This document shows, piece by piece, positions 8,739 through 16,569 of a stretch of DNA of 16,591 bases. The position numbers were made by a program, and so were the translations under genes. Position 1 is the first letter of the stretch. Each line of letters starts with the position of its first letter. The notes beneath the pieces were generated by a model, which did not search any database, had not been told where the DNA came from, and was given only the letters and a program-made list of their open reading frames with translations. The DNA is from Triparma columacea (lineage: Eukaryota; Sar; Bolidophyceae; Parmales; Triparmaceae). The stretch spans positions 1-16,591 of the forward strand of contig BRYA01000533.1 in the NCBI GenBank assembly GCA_030267965.1, written 5' to 3'.

Positions 8739-9069
8739 GCTGGAGATTTGCCAAAGAAAGTTAGTAGGGCAGTGAGGGTTATAATATATCTGCTGATGAG
8801 GACAAATACCACATCAAAACGTTTTTATTTTTTGCACTCGCATACTTCGATACACTACTGACGCGGAGAAAGCTTCGTAGTATGAGAGTTGGACGCTTTG
8901 CTTCTTCTATTCTTTGCTATATTTCTTCGCTTTCTTTCTTTCTGCGTTTCTCTTGCCTTGGACGCGCTTGGAATGACAACAAACCGCACCGCAATAAAGT
9001 GCAACGCGTTTCATTCGCAAAATAAAATCGCCCAATGTTAATTATATCTCAACCTCTTTTTCCCCCAAA
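8739..9069. promoter_or_regulatory. bidirectional intergenic region between two plastid-protein genes
   Basis: This 331-bp space separates the divergent start codons of the small plastid protein and the enoyl-ACP reductase. It holds an A/T-rich TTATAATATAT run at about 8780, which on the minus strand lies some 45 bp before the ATG at 8738, and a CT-rich stretch at about 8900-8955. A 47-codon frame (8882-9025) is the only ORF and has no clear support. No other element is recognised. Confidence 0.4.
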
Positions 9070-10358
9070 ATGCCACATACTCAAGGCTCCTCAGCTCAAT
9101 TAGCCACTATCTCCATTATGCGTGTTCTAAACCTTTTTACAGTATTCTCTCTTGCCACAGGCTTTCAATTAGGTAAGATATAACACAATCTATATCTAAT
9201 ATCTAAATAAAAGCGTTCAATCATTGATTTCATATCACATTTATGAGAGCCTCGCTGGCGATCACACATGAAACATCATCTAATTTATACACACAAATAC
9301 GACTAATATCATAACTAACATTTTCTCAACCCTAACGCAACCATAATACAGGAGCTAGACCTAATTTATCCCACAGATCCTCCAAAATTACCTCAAAAAA
9401 TACCCAAACCACAACCTCACTTGACGCCTACAATGTTGACCTCAAGGGAAAGGTGGCCTTCATTGCAGGCGTCGCAGACTCTACCGGGTACGGTTGGGCG
9501 ATTGCAAAGCAGCTCGCCGACGCCGGCGCCACCATAATCGTCGGTACCTGGCCCCCTGTTCTTAAGATCTTCCAGATGGGTCTAAGGAAGGGTGACTTTG
9601 AGGACGACTCTGTTCTCACCAACGGTGGGAAGATGGAGATCGAGAAGATCTACCCCCTCGACGCCGTCTTCGACAAACCCGAGGACGTCCCCGAGTCCAT
9701 CCTCACCAACAAGCGTTACGCAGGTCTTGACGGTTACACAATCTCCGAGGTAGCCGCCCAGGTCGAGGCTGACTACGGGAAGATCGACATCCTCGTCCAC
9801 TCCCTCGCCAACGGTCCCGAGGTAACCAAGCCGCTCCTCGAGACCTCCCGTTCCGGCTACCTCGCCGCGTCCTCAGCGTCCGCCTACTCCTACGTTTCCC
9901 TCCTCCAAAACTTCGCCCCCATAATGAACCCCGGCGGTTCCGCCTTATCCCTAACCTACATCGCCTCCGAGCGCGTAATCCCCGGCTACGGAGGCGGTAT
10001 GTCCTCCGCGAAGTCCCAGCTAGAATCCGACACCCGTACCCTCGCTTACGAGGCCGGTCGTAAGTACGGGATTCGTGTTAACACCGTATCCGCCGGTCCC
10101 TTAAAGAGCAGGGCGGCGAGCGCTATTGGGGGGAAGGGGAAGAAGAAAACTTTCATCGAGTACGCGATCGATTATTCTAGGGCTAACGCACCCATGGATC
10201 AGGACCTGTACTCGGAGGATGTCGGGAATGCGGGGCTGTATCTGTGTAGTCCGATGGCGAGGGCGGTTACGGGGGTTACGATGTATGTGGATAACGGACT
10301 TAACTGTATGGGCATGGCGCTTGATGCGAAAAGTATGGAAGGGAGCACGGAAGAGTGA
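9070..10358 (+). CDS. fabI: plastid enoyl-[acyl-carrier-protein] reductase (NADH), FabI type
   Basis: Exons 9070-9172 and 9352-10358 are joined in phase 1 across a 179-bp intron, giving 369 residues. This enzyme does the last reduction step in plastid type II fatty acid synthesis. The N-terminus holds a signal peptide ([19 protein letters not shown]) with an ASAFAP-like ATGF site and then a Ser/Thr-rich transit peptide (to about residue 57), so import into a secondary plastid is inferred. A second in-frame ATG at 9118 would start directly at the signal peptide. The mature domain has the cofactor motif [32 protein letters not shown], and the active site in [20 protein letters not shown], with Tyr about 247 and Lys about 255. 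The spacing Tyr-x7-Lys is that of plant and apicomplexan enzymes, not the Tyr-x6-Lys of E. coli. It ends VDNGLNCMG plus a short tail. Confidence 0.97.
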
Positions 10359-10407
10359 GGAGGAACTCTTTGAAGGGGGAGGGAAAGGAAAGGGACAGAG
10401 GCAAGAG

Positions 10408-10431
10408 GAAAACAAACACACACACACACAA
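10408..10431. repeat. CA microsatellite
   Basis: An AACA/CA run (CACACACACACACA core, about 10416-10429) lies in the space between the reductase stop and the ankyrin/MYND gene that converges on it. No other element is seen between 10359 and 10527. Confidence 0.8.
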
Positions 10432-10527
10432 AGTTTACGGGGAGAGGAGGGGTTTTTAGAACAGTGGAAAAAAAACCAGCAGCAATATTGATTTTGAAAT
10501 AGATTTTTTTTGTGTTTTCTATTGTGG

Positions 10528-10626
10528 TTTCGTTCACTTCTTCTTACCCCTACTATTCTTTCCCTTCTAATGTATTACTGTATTGTTTCGTTCACTTCTT
10601 CTTACCCCTACCATTCTTGCCCTTCT
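10528..10626. repeat. 58-bp-offset duplication of the 3' end of ankyrin/MYND gene A
   Basis: The sequence TTTCGTTCACTTCTTCTTAC at 10528 recurs at 10586, and about 41 bp match with two differences. The right copy contains the stop codon and Gly/Lys tail of gene A; the left copy is outside the gene. Only gene A of the three paralogues has this extra copy. Confidence 0.85.
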
Positions 10627-11731
10627 TGCCCTTTTTGCCATTCTTCCCCGTCGCAACTGCTCCTTCCGCTACTCCCACATCCGCTCCTCCCGCCGCCGCT
10701 CCCTTCCCTGTCTTGGATCTTTTCTTGACCATTGCCTCACTCTCCCCCTTTTCGTTCAGTGGTCCCGCGCATTGAACCCTGTGCTCCCTCCAGTGCTTGA
10801 GCTGGCAATCCTTCGAGCAGTAGGCGACGTTGCGACAGGGACACATTAGGAGCTTGTCACGCTCCTTGGCAGTTAGAGCCTCGCAAACATAGCAACAGAA
10901 GGGACGGCCTTGAAGGTACTGTTTCGTGATGTTGGTGATTGTAGGATCGCGTCTGGAAGGAGGGGCTAAATTGAATTTGTCTCGAACTACGTCAGAATCG
11001 GGCTTTCCGAGATGAAGAAATGTTGTGAACATCTTTATTGCGACATCTCTACTAAGCCTAGGGTATTCTCCTTTGCACGCCGGGAGGCATGTACGGAACA
11101 CATTATGCACGTCGCTGGTGGTTGGAATAGCACCGCGCGTGAGAAACAGCCTACATAGGTCGTGTGCGCCATATAAAACAGTAAAAGCAAGTGGTGAAAG
11201 AACAACTCCATTAGTGTGAGCCACTGTCTTGTTCACATTTGCTCCATGATCGAGAAGTGCTATGGCCTGATCAATGTGTCCCCCAGCAGCAGCAGACATC
11301 AAAAAGTTGGAAAAGCCTTTCACCAACCCTTCGACTCGTGAGTCCATATTAGGGTCAAGTCCATGTTCTAAGAGCAATCTCAAGATTGTTGAGTTGTCAC
11401 TATTCGTCATTGACATTTCTGCGGCCATGTACATGGCTTCCTTGTTGTCGAAACCGGCCTCTAAGGTAAGCTTGACCATCTCAACATTATCGTGAAGAGA
11501 GGCGAGTGAGAGGACTGAATCTATCTTCAATCCCTCATCATCATGCACTGAATAAACGCCTAACAAAACCTCAGGACCATGTTCCTTGGCATACCCCTTT
11601 ATGCGATCCCAGTCTTGCTTACCAGCCCAGTGTATGCAGCGCCGTTGACCTTCTGTCAAATCGTCCCAACTAGATACTGTCACGTTTGTGGTCTCTGATG
11701 AATTGTGTGTCGCCTCTGATTGTTTTTCCAT
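10592..11731 (-). CDS. ankyrin-repeat MYND-finger protein, paralogue A
   Basis: This is an intronless frame of 379 residues with ATG at 11731. After a Ser/Thr-rich start comes WDDLTEGQRRCIHWAGKQDW, then ankyrin-like repeats (about residues 75-204, for example ILRLLLEHGLDPN and ALLDHGANVN). A MYND zinc finger follows at about 280-321: C280-x2-C283, C297-x-C299, C305-x3-C309, H317 and C321, in MCPCRNVAYCSKDCQ and HWREHRVQC. The C-terminus is a Gly/Lys-rich basic tail (GKKGKKGKNGRGKKK). MYND fingers and ankyrin repeats both bind proteins, so a scaffold or regulator is likely; the partner is unknown. It is the most 3' of three tandem copies and converges on the reductase gene. Confidence 0.9.
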   Translation of the reverse strand: MEKQSEATHNSSETTNVTVSSWDDLTEGQRRCIHWAGKQDWDRIKGYAKEHGPEVLLGVYSVHDDEGLKIDSVLSLASLHDNVEMVKLTLEAGFDNKEAMYMAAEMSMTNSDNSTILRLLLEHGLDPNMDSRVEGLVKGFSNFLMSAAAGGHIDQAIALLDHGANVNKTVAHTNGVVLSPLAFTVLYGAHDLCRLFLTRGAIPTTSDVHNVFRTCLPACKGEYPRLSRDVAIKMFTTFLHLGKPDSDVVRDKFNLAPPSRRDPTITNITKQYLQGRPFCCYVCEALTAKERDKLLMCPCRNVAYCSKDCQLKHWREHRVQCAGPLNEKGESEAMVKKRSKTGKGAAAGGADVGVAEGAVATGKNGKKGKKGKNGRGKKK

Positions 11732-11940
11732 TTTTGAGCGAACCTATCCCAAGTGTAAGTTATAGGTGCAAATTACGAAGTGAAACTTATCAAAAATCCT
11801 TGAAAGTACTCCACTTAGGCAGAAAAGTCGTGTAGGTGCTAATATTGGAGTCAACCTCTCAGAATGTTTCCTTTGAAGCAGGGAGGAATGACACCAGGAA
11901 CAAAATTAATTGGAGAAATATGAAACTGTTCATTCTCACG

Positions 11941-13158
11941 CTAATCGCATAAAAAATAAGCAATTTGATGTACATCGAATTCTGAAAAATTGCTTATAGC
12001 CGCCGCATTACTGTATTGTTTCGTTCGCTTCTTCTTACCCTTGCCCTTCTTCCCTTTCTTGCCATTCTTCCCCGTCGCAACTGCTCCTTCCGCTACTCCC
12101 ACCACCGTTGCTCCCGCCGCCGCTCCCTTCCCTGTCTTGGATCTTTTCTTGACCATTGCCTCACTCTCCCCCCTTTCATTAAGCGGTCCCGTGCATAGCA
12201 CCTTGTGCTCCCTCCAGTGCTTGAGCTGGCACTCCCTCGAACAGTAGGCGACATTGCGACAGGGACACATTAGGAGCTTGTCACGCTCCTTGGCAGTTAG
12301 AGCCTCGCAAACAAAGCAGCAGAAGGGACGGCCTTGAAGGTACTGTTTCGTGATGTTGGTGATTGTAGGATCGCGATAGGAAGGATCGCGAGAATTGAAG
12401 TTGTCTCGAACCACGTCAGAATCGGGCTTTCCGAGATGAAGAAATGTTGTGAACATCTTTATTACGACATCTCTACTAAGGCTAGGGTTAGGGTGTTCTC
12501 CTTTGCACGCAAAGAGGCATATACCCAACACATTATCCACGTCGCTGGTGGTTGGAATAGCACCGCGCGTAAGAAATAGCCTGAATATATCATGTGCTCC
12601 ACACCAGATAGTAGAAGTAAGTGGTGAAACAACTTCTCCATTATCAGGGTCAACAATCATCTTGTTCACATTTGCTCCATGATCGAGAAGTGCTATGGCC
12701 TGATCAATGTGTCCCGCAGCAGCAGCACGCATCAAAAGGTTTGAATTCTTTTTCGTCACCCCTTCGAATTGTAGGTCCATATTAGGGTCGAGTCCATGTT
12801 CTAATAGCAATCTCAAGATTGTTGAATTGTCACTATTCTCCATTGACATTTCTGCAGCCAAGTACATGGCTTCCTTGTTAATGAAGCCGGCCTTTAAGGT
12901 AAGCTTGACCATCTCAACATTTTTGTATTTTGAGGCCTTTGTGAGGACTGACCATAGCGATTTCCTATCTGAATAAACTCCTAACAAAACCTCAGGACCA
13001 TGTTCCTTGGCATACCCCTTTATGCGATCCCAGTCTTGCTTACCAGCCCAGTGTATGCAACGCTGTTGACCTTCTGTCAAATCGTCCCAACTAGATACTG
13101 TCACGTTTGTGGTCTCTGATGAATTGTGTGTCGATTGTATCTCTGATTGTTTTTCCAT
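11941..13158 (-). CDS. ankyrin-repeat MYND-finger protein, paralogue B, with read-through C-terminus
   Basis: This is an intronless frame of 405 residues with ATG at 13158 and the same domain order as its neighbours: ankyrin-like repeats, MYND finger (CCFVCEALTAKERDKLLMCP, then YCSRECQLKHWREH), basic Gly/Lys tail. At 12025-12027 the stop codon TGA used by copies A and C is CGA (Arg), so the frame runs on for 28 residues, through the inter-unit hairpin, to a TAG at 11941. The extension is absent from the sister proteins and ends in a somewhat hydrophobic stretch (HQIAYFLCD). Other differences from copies A and C are substitutions and in-frame indels. Confidence 0.9.
   Translation of the reverse strand: MEKQSEIQSTHNSSETTNVTVSSWDDLTEGQQRCIHWAGKQDWDRIKGYAKEHGPEVLLGVYSDRKSLWSVLTKASKYKNVEMVKLTLKAGFINKEAMYLAAEMSMENSDNSTILRLLLEHGLDPNMDLQFEGVTKKNSNLLMRAAAAGHIDQAIALLDHGANVNKMIVDPDNGEVVSPLTSTIWCGAHDIFRLFLTRGAIPTTSDVDNVLGICLFACKGEHPNPSLSRDVVIKMFTTFLHLGKPDSDVVRDNFNSRDPSYRDPTITNITKQYLQGRPFCCFVCEALTAKERDKLLMCPCRNVAYCSRECQLKHWREHKVLCTGPLNERGESEAMVKKRSKTGKGAAAGATVVGVAEGAVATGKNGKKGKKGKGKKKRTKQYSNAAAISNFSEFDVHQIAYFLCD
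11956..11997. other. inverted repeat (hairpin) at junction of units 1 and 2
   Basis: Arms ATAAGCAATTT (11956-11966) and AAATTGCTTAT (11987-11997) are perfect complements, 11 bp each, around a 20-base loop. The loop itself contains the palindromes GATGTACATC and GAATTC. It lies in the read-through tail of gene B. On RNA it could act as a 3'-end structure; on DNA it could form a cruciform. Confidence 0.85.
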
Positions 13159-13382
13159 TTTTGAGCGAACCTATCCCAAGTGTAAGTTATAGGTGCAAAT
13201 TACGAAGTGAAACTTACCAAAAACCCTTGAAAGTACTCCACTTAGGCAGAAGTGTCGTGTAGGTGCTAATATTGGAGTCAACCTCTCAGAAAGTTTCCTT
13301 TGAAGCAGGGAGGAGGGCAGGCGGGGACAAAATTGATTGGAGAAATATGAAACTGTTCATTCTCACGCTAATCGCATAAAAA

Positions 13383-13424
13383 ATAAGCAATTTGATGTAC
13401 ATCGAATTCTGAAAAATTGCTTAT
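13383..13424. other. inverted repeat (hairpin) at junction of units 2 and 3
   Basis: This is the same 11-bp-arm hairpin as at the first junction, exactly 1427 bp further on and identical in sequence. Here it is outside any gene, 28 bp beyond the stop codon of gene C. It is not found after gene A or upstream of gene C. Confidence 0.85.
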
Positions 13425-13451
13425 AGCCGCCGAATTACTGTATTGTTTCGT

Positions 13452-14603
13452 TCACTTCTTCTTACCCTTGCCCTTCTTCCCTTTCTTGCCATTCTTCCCC
13501 GTCGCAACTGCTCCTTCCGCTACTCCCACCACCGTTGCTCCCGCCGCCGCTCCCTTCCCTGTCTTGGATCTTTTCTTGACCATCGCCTCACTCTCCCCCT
13601 TTTCGTTCAGTGGTCCCGCGCATTGAACCCTGTGCTCCCTCCAGTGCTTGACCTGACACTCCTTAGAGCAGTAGGCGACGTTGCGACAGGGACACATTAG
13701 GAGCCTGTCACGATCACGCTCCTTGGCAGTTAGAGCCTCGCAAACAAAGCAGCAGAAGGGACGGCCTTGAAGGTAATGTTTCGTGATGTTGGTGATTGTA
13801 GGATCGCGATAGGAAGGAGGGACTAAATTGAATTTGTCTTGAACTACGTCGGAATCGGGCTTTCCGAGATGAAGAAATGTTGTGAACATCTTTATCGCGA
13901 CATCTCTACTAAGGTGACGGTGTTCTCCTTTGCACGCCAAGACGCAATTACAAAACACCTCATACACGTCTTTGGTGGTCGGGATAGCACCGCGCGTGAG
14001 AAACAGTCTGCATATGTCGTGTGCTCCATAACTCATAGTAATAGTAAGTGGTGAATGAACTTCTCCATTATCAAGGTCAACCACTGTCTTGTTCACATTT
14101 GCTCCATGATCGAGAAGTGCTATGGCCTGATCAATGTGTCCCACAGCAGCAGCAGACATCAAGAGGTTGGAAATGCCTTCCATCAACCCTTCAAATCGTG
14201 GGTCCATATTAGGGTCAAGTCCATGTTCTAAGAGCAATCTCAAGATTGTTGAATTGTCACTATTCTTCAGTAACAGTGACCAACTTGCTGCCATGTACAT
14301 GGCTTCCTTGTTGTCGAAGCCGGCCTCTAAGGTAAGCTTGACCATCTCAACATTTTCATATTGAGAGGCGAGTGAGAGGACTGAAGCTATCCTCAATTTC
14401 TCATCAACAAGCCCTGAATGAACTCCTAACAAAACCTCAGGACCATGTTCCTTGGCATACCCCTTGATGCGATCCCAGTCTTGGGCACTAGCCCATTCTA
14501 TGCAGCACTGTTGACCTTCTGTCAAATCGTCCCAACTAAATACTGTCACGTTTGTGGTCTCTGATGAATTGTGTGACGATTGTACCTCTGATTGGGATTC
14601 CAT
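13452..14603 (-). CDS. ankyrin-repeat MYND-finger protein, paralogue C
   Basis: This is an intronless frame of 383 residues with ATG at 14603, the first and most diverged of the tandem copies. Ankyrin-like repeats (ILRLLLEHGLDPNMD and ALLDHGANVN) are followed by the MYND finger (CCFVCEALTAKERDRDRLLM, then MCPCRNVAYCSKECQ) and a Gly/Lys-rich tail ending KGKKK. Relative to A and B it has an extra Arg-Asp in the finger loop and a changed segment, ASWSLLLKNS, in the repeat region; both are in-frame. Its leader ends the array at about 14810. No intron is apparent. Confidence 0.9.
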   Translation of the reverse strand: MESQSEVQSSHNSSETTNVTVFSWDDLTEGQQCCIEWASAQDWDRIKGYAKEHGPEVLLGVHSGLVDEKLRIASVLSLASQYENVEMVKLTLEAGFDNKEAMYMAASWSLLLKNSDNSTILRLLLEHGLDPNMDPRFEGLMEGISNLLMSAAAVGHIDQAIALLDHGANVNKTVVDLDNGEVHSPLTITMSYGAHDICRLFLTRGAIPTTKDVYEVFCNCVLACKGEHRHLSRDVAIKMFTTFLHLGKPDSDVVQDKFNLVPPSYRDPTITNITKHYLQGRPFCCFVCEALTAKERDRDRLLMCPCRNVAYCSKECQVKHWREHRVQCAGPLNEKGESEAMVKKRSKTGKGAAAGATVVGVAEGAVATGKNGKKGKKGKGKKK

Positions 14604-14920
14604 TTTTTGAGCGAACCTATCCCGAATGTAAGTTTATAGTAGCAAATTACGATGTGAAAATGAAATAAAAATCCTTGAAAGTACTCTACTTAGGCAGAAA
14701 TGTCGTGTAGATGCTAATATTGGAGTCCACCTCTGAGAAAGTTTCTTCTTGAGCAGAAGGCAAAATTAATTGGAGAAATTATGAAATTGTTCATTCTCAC
14801 GCTAATCGCAATCCCGCAGGCTCCCAGGACTACAATTTGCCTAACTTGAATTGATCAAGTTTAAAGAAAAACGAAAAGTGGAAGCAATATTGATTTTCAA
14901 TAAATTTAACACTAAAAAAA
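14604..14920. other. leader of paralogue C and 3' flank of the AlkB gene
   Basis: The first ~207 bp (to 14810) are the array leader and probably hold the promoter and 5' UTR of paralogue C. The remainder, A/T-rich with an oligo-A run at about 14914, is unique sequence between that promoter and the stop codon of the dioxygenase gene. No further gene is seen. Confidence 0.5.
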
Positions 14921-15950
14921 TTACCCATCTTTCACCCCCCTCCTCCCCTCCAGTAGGTGTCTGATAGTTAAGCTGACCCTTCTATACCCGTCGTCTCTCC
15001 TGATGGTCCCCCCCCCCCTCACAGGCACATTAACAGCCGTCCTGCTTATCCCGTGCCTCCATCCCTCCCTAGCCTCCCCTTTCATTACTAGCAGGGAGCC
15101 TGGCTCGAGGAGGACCTTCGTCAGCCCCCCCGTGACGAGGTCCTCGCAGTCGTTGTCGGGGACGAGGGGCTTGGACATTCTCATGAGGGTCGGCATTAGA
15201 AGACTTATGGTGGCTATTATAGGCCCGAACGATGAAGGATCTTCAAAGTGACTAGCGATACCCTGAACGCCAACGTACTCGTTCACGAGAATCTGAGTTG
15301 GGAAAGGGAGCGAACCGAATATCAAGGACCGCCAGGGGGGAGAGGTCATCTTGGATTTTAACCAGTCGAACTTGGAAGGAGGGGGAGGGATGGGGAGGGA
15401 GGTTAGAACAAGGAATGGGACACCTAAAATATACAAATAAACACGAAGACTGAGCCCATCGTTCCCTCTGGCACCTCAAACGCCTCCCCCCCCTTGCACT
15501 CACCTGCCCAATGTCCTCCCTTAGCCCCCCCTCTCCCTCCCCCCCCCTCGGCTGGAGCTTCTCGTACCCCCCAGCCCTCGTCGTGTGGTAGTAGACATCG
15601 CCGTAGAACTGCTGCCTCCTCTTGATCTCCTCGACCCACCGGTTCCCGTCGACTATCCTCATGCAAAGGTCTGCCTCTGCAGGAGTGAGGAAATCGGGGT
15701 GGTAGGAAAGACCAGAGAGACCGAGCGGGACCACAGTCACGTGCATGCCGGACCAAGGGACCAAAGTAAGGGTGGTGTTGCACTGGTTCGAAGCGTCGGT
15801 GCAAGCTAGGCACGTCAAATCAACAGGGGAAGAACTTTGCTTTTTACTAGCCTTGTACTTTCGGACCTGACGACTTGAATAGCCGGTATCGCTGGACTTT
15901 ACAGAGGAACATTTACTGCATAGCAGCATGAGGGGACCGGGCGCGCTCAT
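14921..15950 (-). CDS. AlkB-like 2OG-Fe(II) dioxygenase with N-terminal Cys4 motif
   Basis: Exons 15504-15950 and 14921-15370 are joined in phase 0 across a 133-bp intron, giving 298 residues. The start is ATG at 15950. The N-terminus has two Cys-x2-Cys pairs (C11/C14 and C47/C50), a probable zinc knuckle. The AlkB core follows: HPDFLTPAEADLC, RRQQFYGDVYYHT, the NEY motif (N179-x-Y181), GIASHFEDPSSFG with the first iron ligand H190, second His H255 in WRHGISR, and RRVSLTIR with R280-x5-R286 for 2-oxoglutarate. The acidic ligand appears as H-F-E rather than H-x-D (E192, with D193 next to it). AlkB relatives remove alkyl groups from nucleic acids or proteins; which substrate applies here is not known. 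It is divergent from the next gene by only 48 bp. Confidence 0.88.
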
Positions 15951-15998
15951 CAAAGCCGCTTTGGCTCAAATTTGTCCCCAAAATGTGGCTTCACAAAA
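15951..15998. promoter_or_regulatory. 48-bp bidirectional start region
   Basis: Only 48 bp separate the ATG of the dioxygenase (minus) from the ATG of the following gene (plus). Both 5' leaders and any promoter must lie within this space or overlap the opposite coding region. No TATA-like element is recognised. Confidence 0.4.
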
Positions 15999-16484
15999 AT
16001 GTCTGATTTCAACTCTTTACTATCCTCCTTCAATGCCGCATCAGGTTCCTCACGTCCCGCCAAGAGGCGGAAGAAGAAAAACGGTAGCCTAACATCAGTC
16101 TCAATATCCTCCTTATCCTCCTCATCACTAGAAAATCAACCCTCTACCGAAGCACCCTCGTCGATACCTCCCCCAACCCCACCCCTAATAGCCCCAACCG
16201 ATTCCAACGCTTTTCCTACCCAGCCTTCACCCCCAGAATACTCTAAATCTTCAATGAAAACCGCATGCGAGTGGACGACCAACACATCCCAGGTCCGTCA
16301 GAGCATGTCCTCCTCCCCCTCCTCCTCCCTCAGTTCCTCTAGGCCCTGCACCCTCGCCGTCTGCGCCGTAATCGTTGATAAAATGCCAACGGAGGGTGTG
16401 TGGAGGGAGTGGATGGACGACGACCTGGTGGGGGGGGGGGATTTTAAAGGGGACGAAAGGGAGAAGAAAAGACTCAATGTTAAG
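15999..16484 (+). CDS. first exon of an unrecognised gene (partial, runs off the right edge)
   Basis: The first ATG of the frame is at 15999. The exon reads 162 codons to AATGTTAAG|GTAAGG (donor at 16485), with the remaining window inside the intron. The N-terminal ~100 residues are disordered and rich in Ser and Pro, with a basic cluster (RPAKRRKKK) that could be a nuclear localisation signal. A more ordered start of a domain follows: CTLAVCAVIVDKMPTEGVWR, then EWMDDD. That pattern faintly resembles the opening strand and helix of core-2/I-branching glycosyltransferases, but this is weak. A run of ten or more G in the exon (about 16430-16440) encodes Gly and may be mis-sequenced. Confidence 0.6.
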
Positions 16485-16569
16485 GTAAGGTCAAGGGAGG
16501 CCCTTTGCAGCCCCAGACAAAAAGTGCCGCAAGCGTAAGCCCAAGGGGAGCCTAAGGGTTTCGTACCAT

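Larger units (their letters stand above)
10576..14810. repeat. tandem array of three ~1.4-kb gene units
   Basis: Three units begin with TACTGTATTGTTTCGTTC at 10576, 12009 and 13436, with periods of 1433 and 1427 bp. Each holds one ankyrin/MYND gene plus about 200 bp of its 5' leader, which is nearly identical between units (for example GCGAACCTATCCC, and TTAGGCAGAA further out). Similarity stops after CGCTAATCGCA at about 14810. The first two leaders continue past that point into a hairpin-containing joint that the third lacks. Confidence 0.93.

Noticed and set aside
8882..9025. 47-codon + strand ORF with a hydrophobic start, between the two plastid genes
   Set aside because: It could be a signal-peptide exon or an upstream ORF, but it ends in a stop before any good donor, lies in a CT-rich promoter region and lacks any recognisable domain.
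10512..10849. Hydrophobic + strand frames over the ankyrin/MYND 3' ends (also near 11990-12247 and 13417-13700)
   Set aside because: They arise from the antisense of Lys/Gly codons read as Phe/Leu/Pro and repeat in each array unit; the minus-strand genes explain them fully.
13160..13230. Possible ~50-bp 5' UTR intron in the leader of paralogue B
   Set aside because: The GGTAAGT donor is present in B but altered in the leaders of A and C, so it is not a conserved intron.
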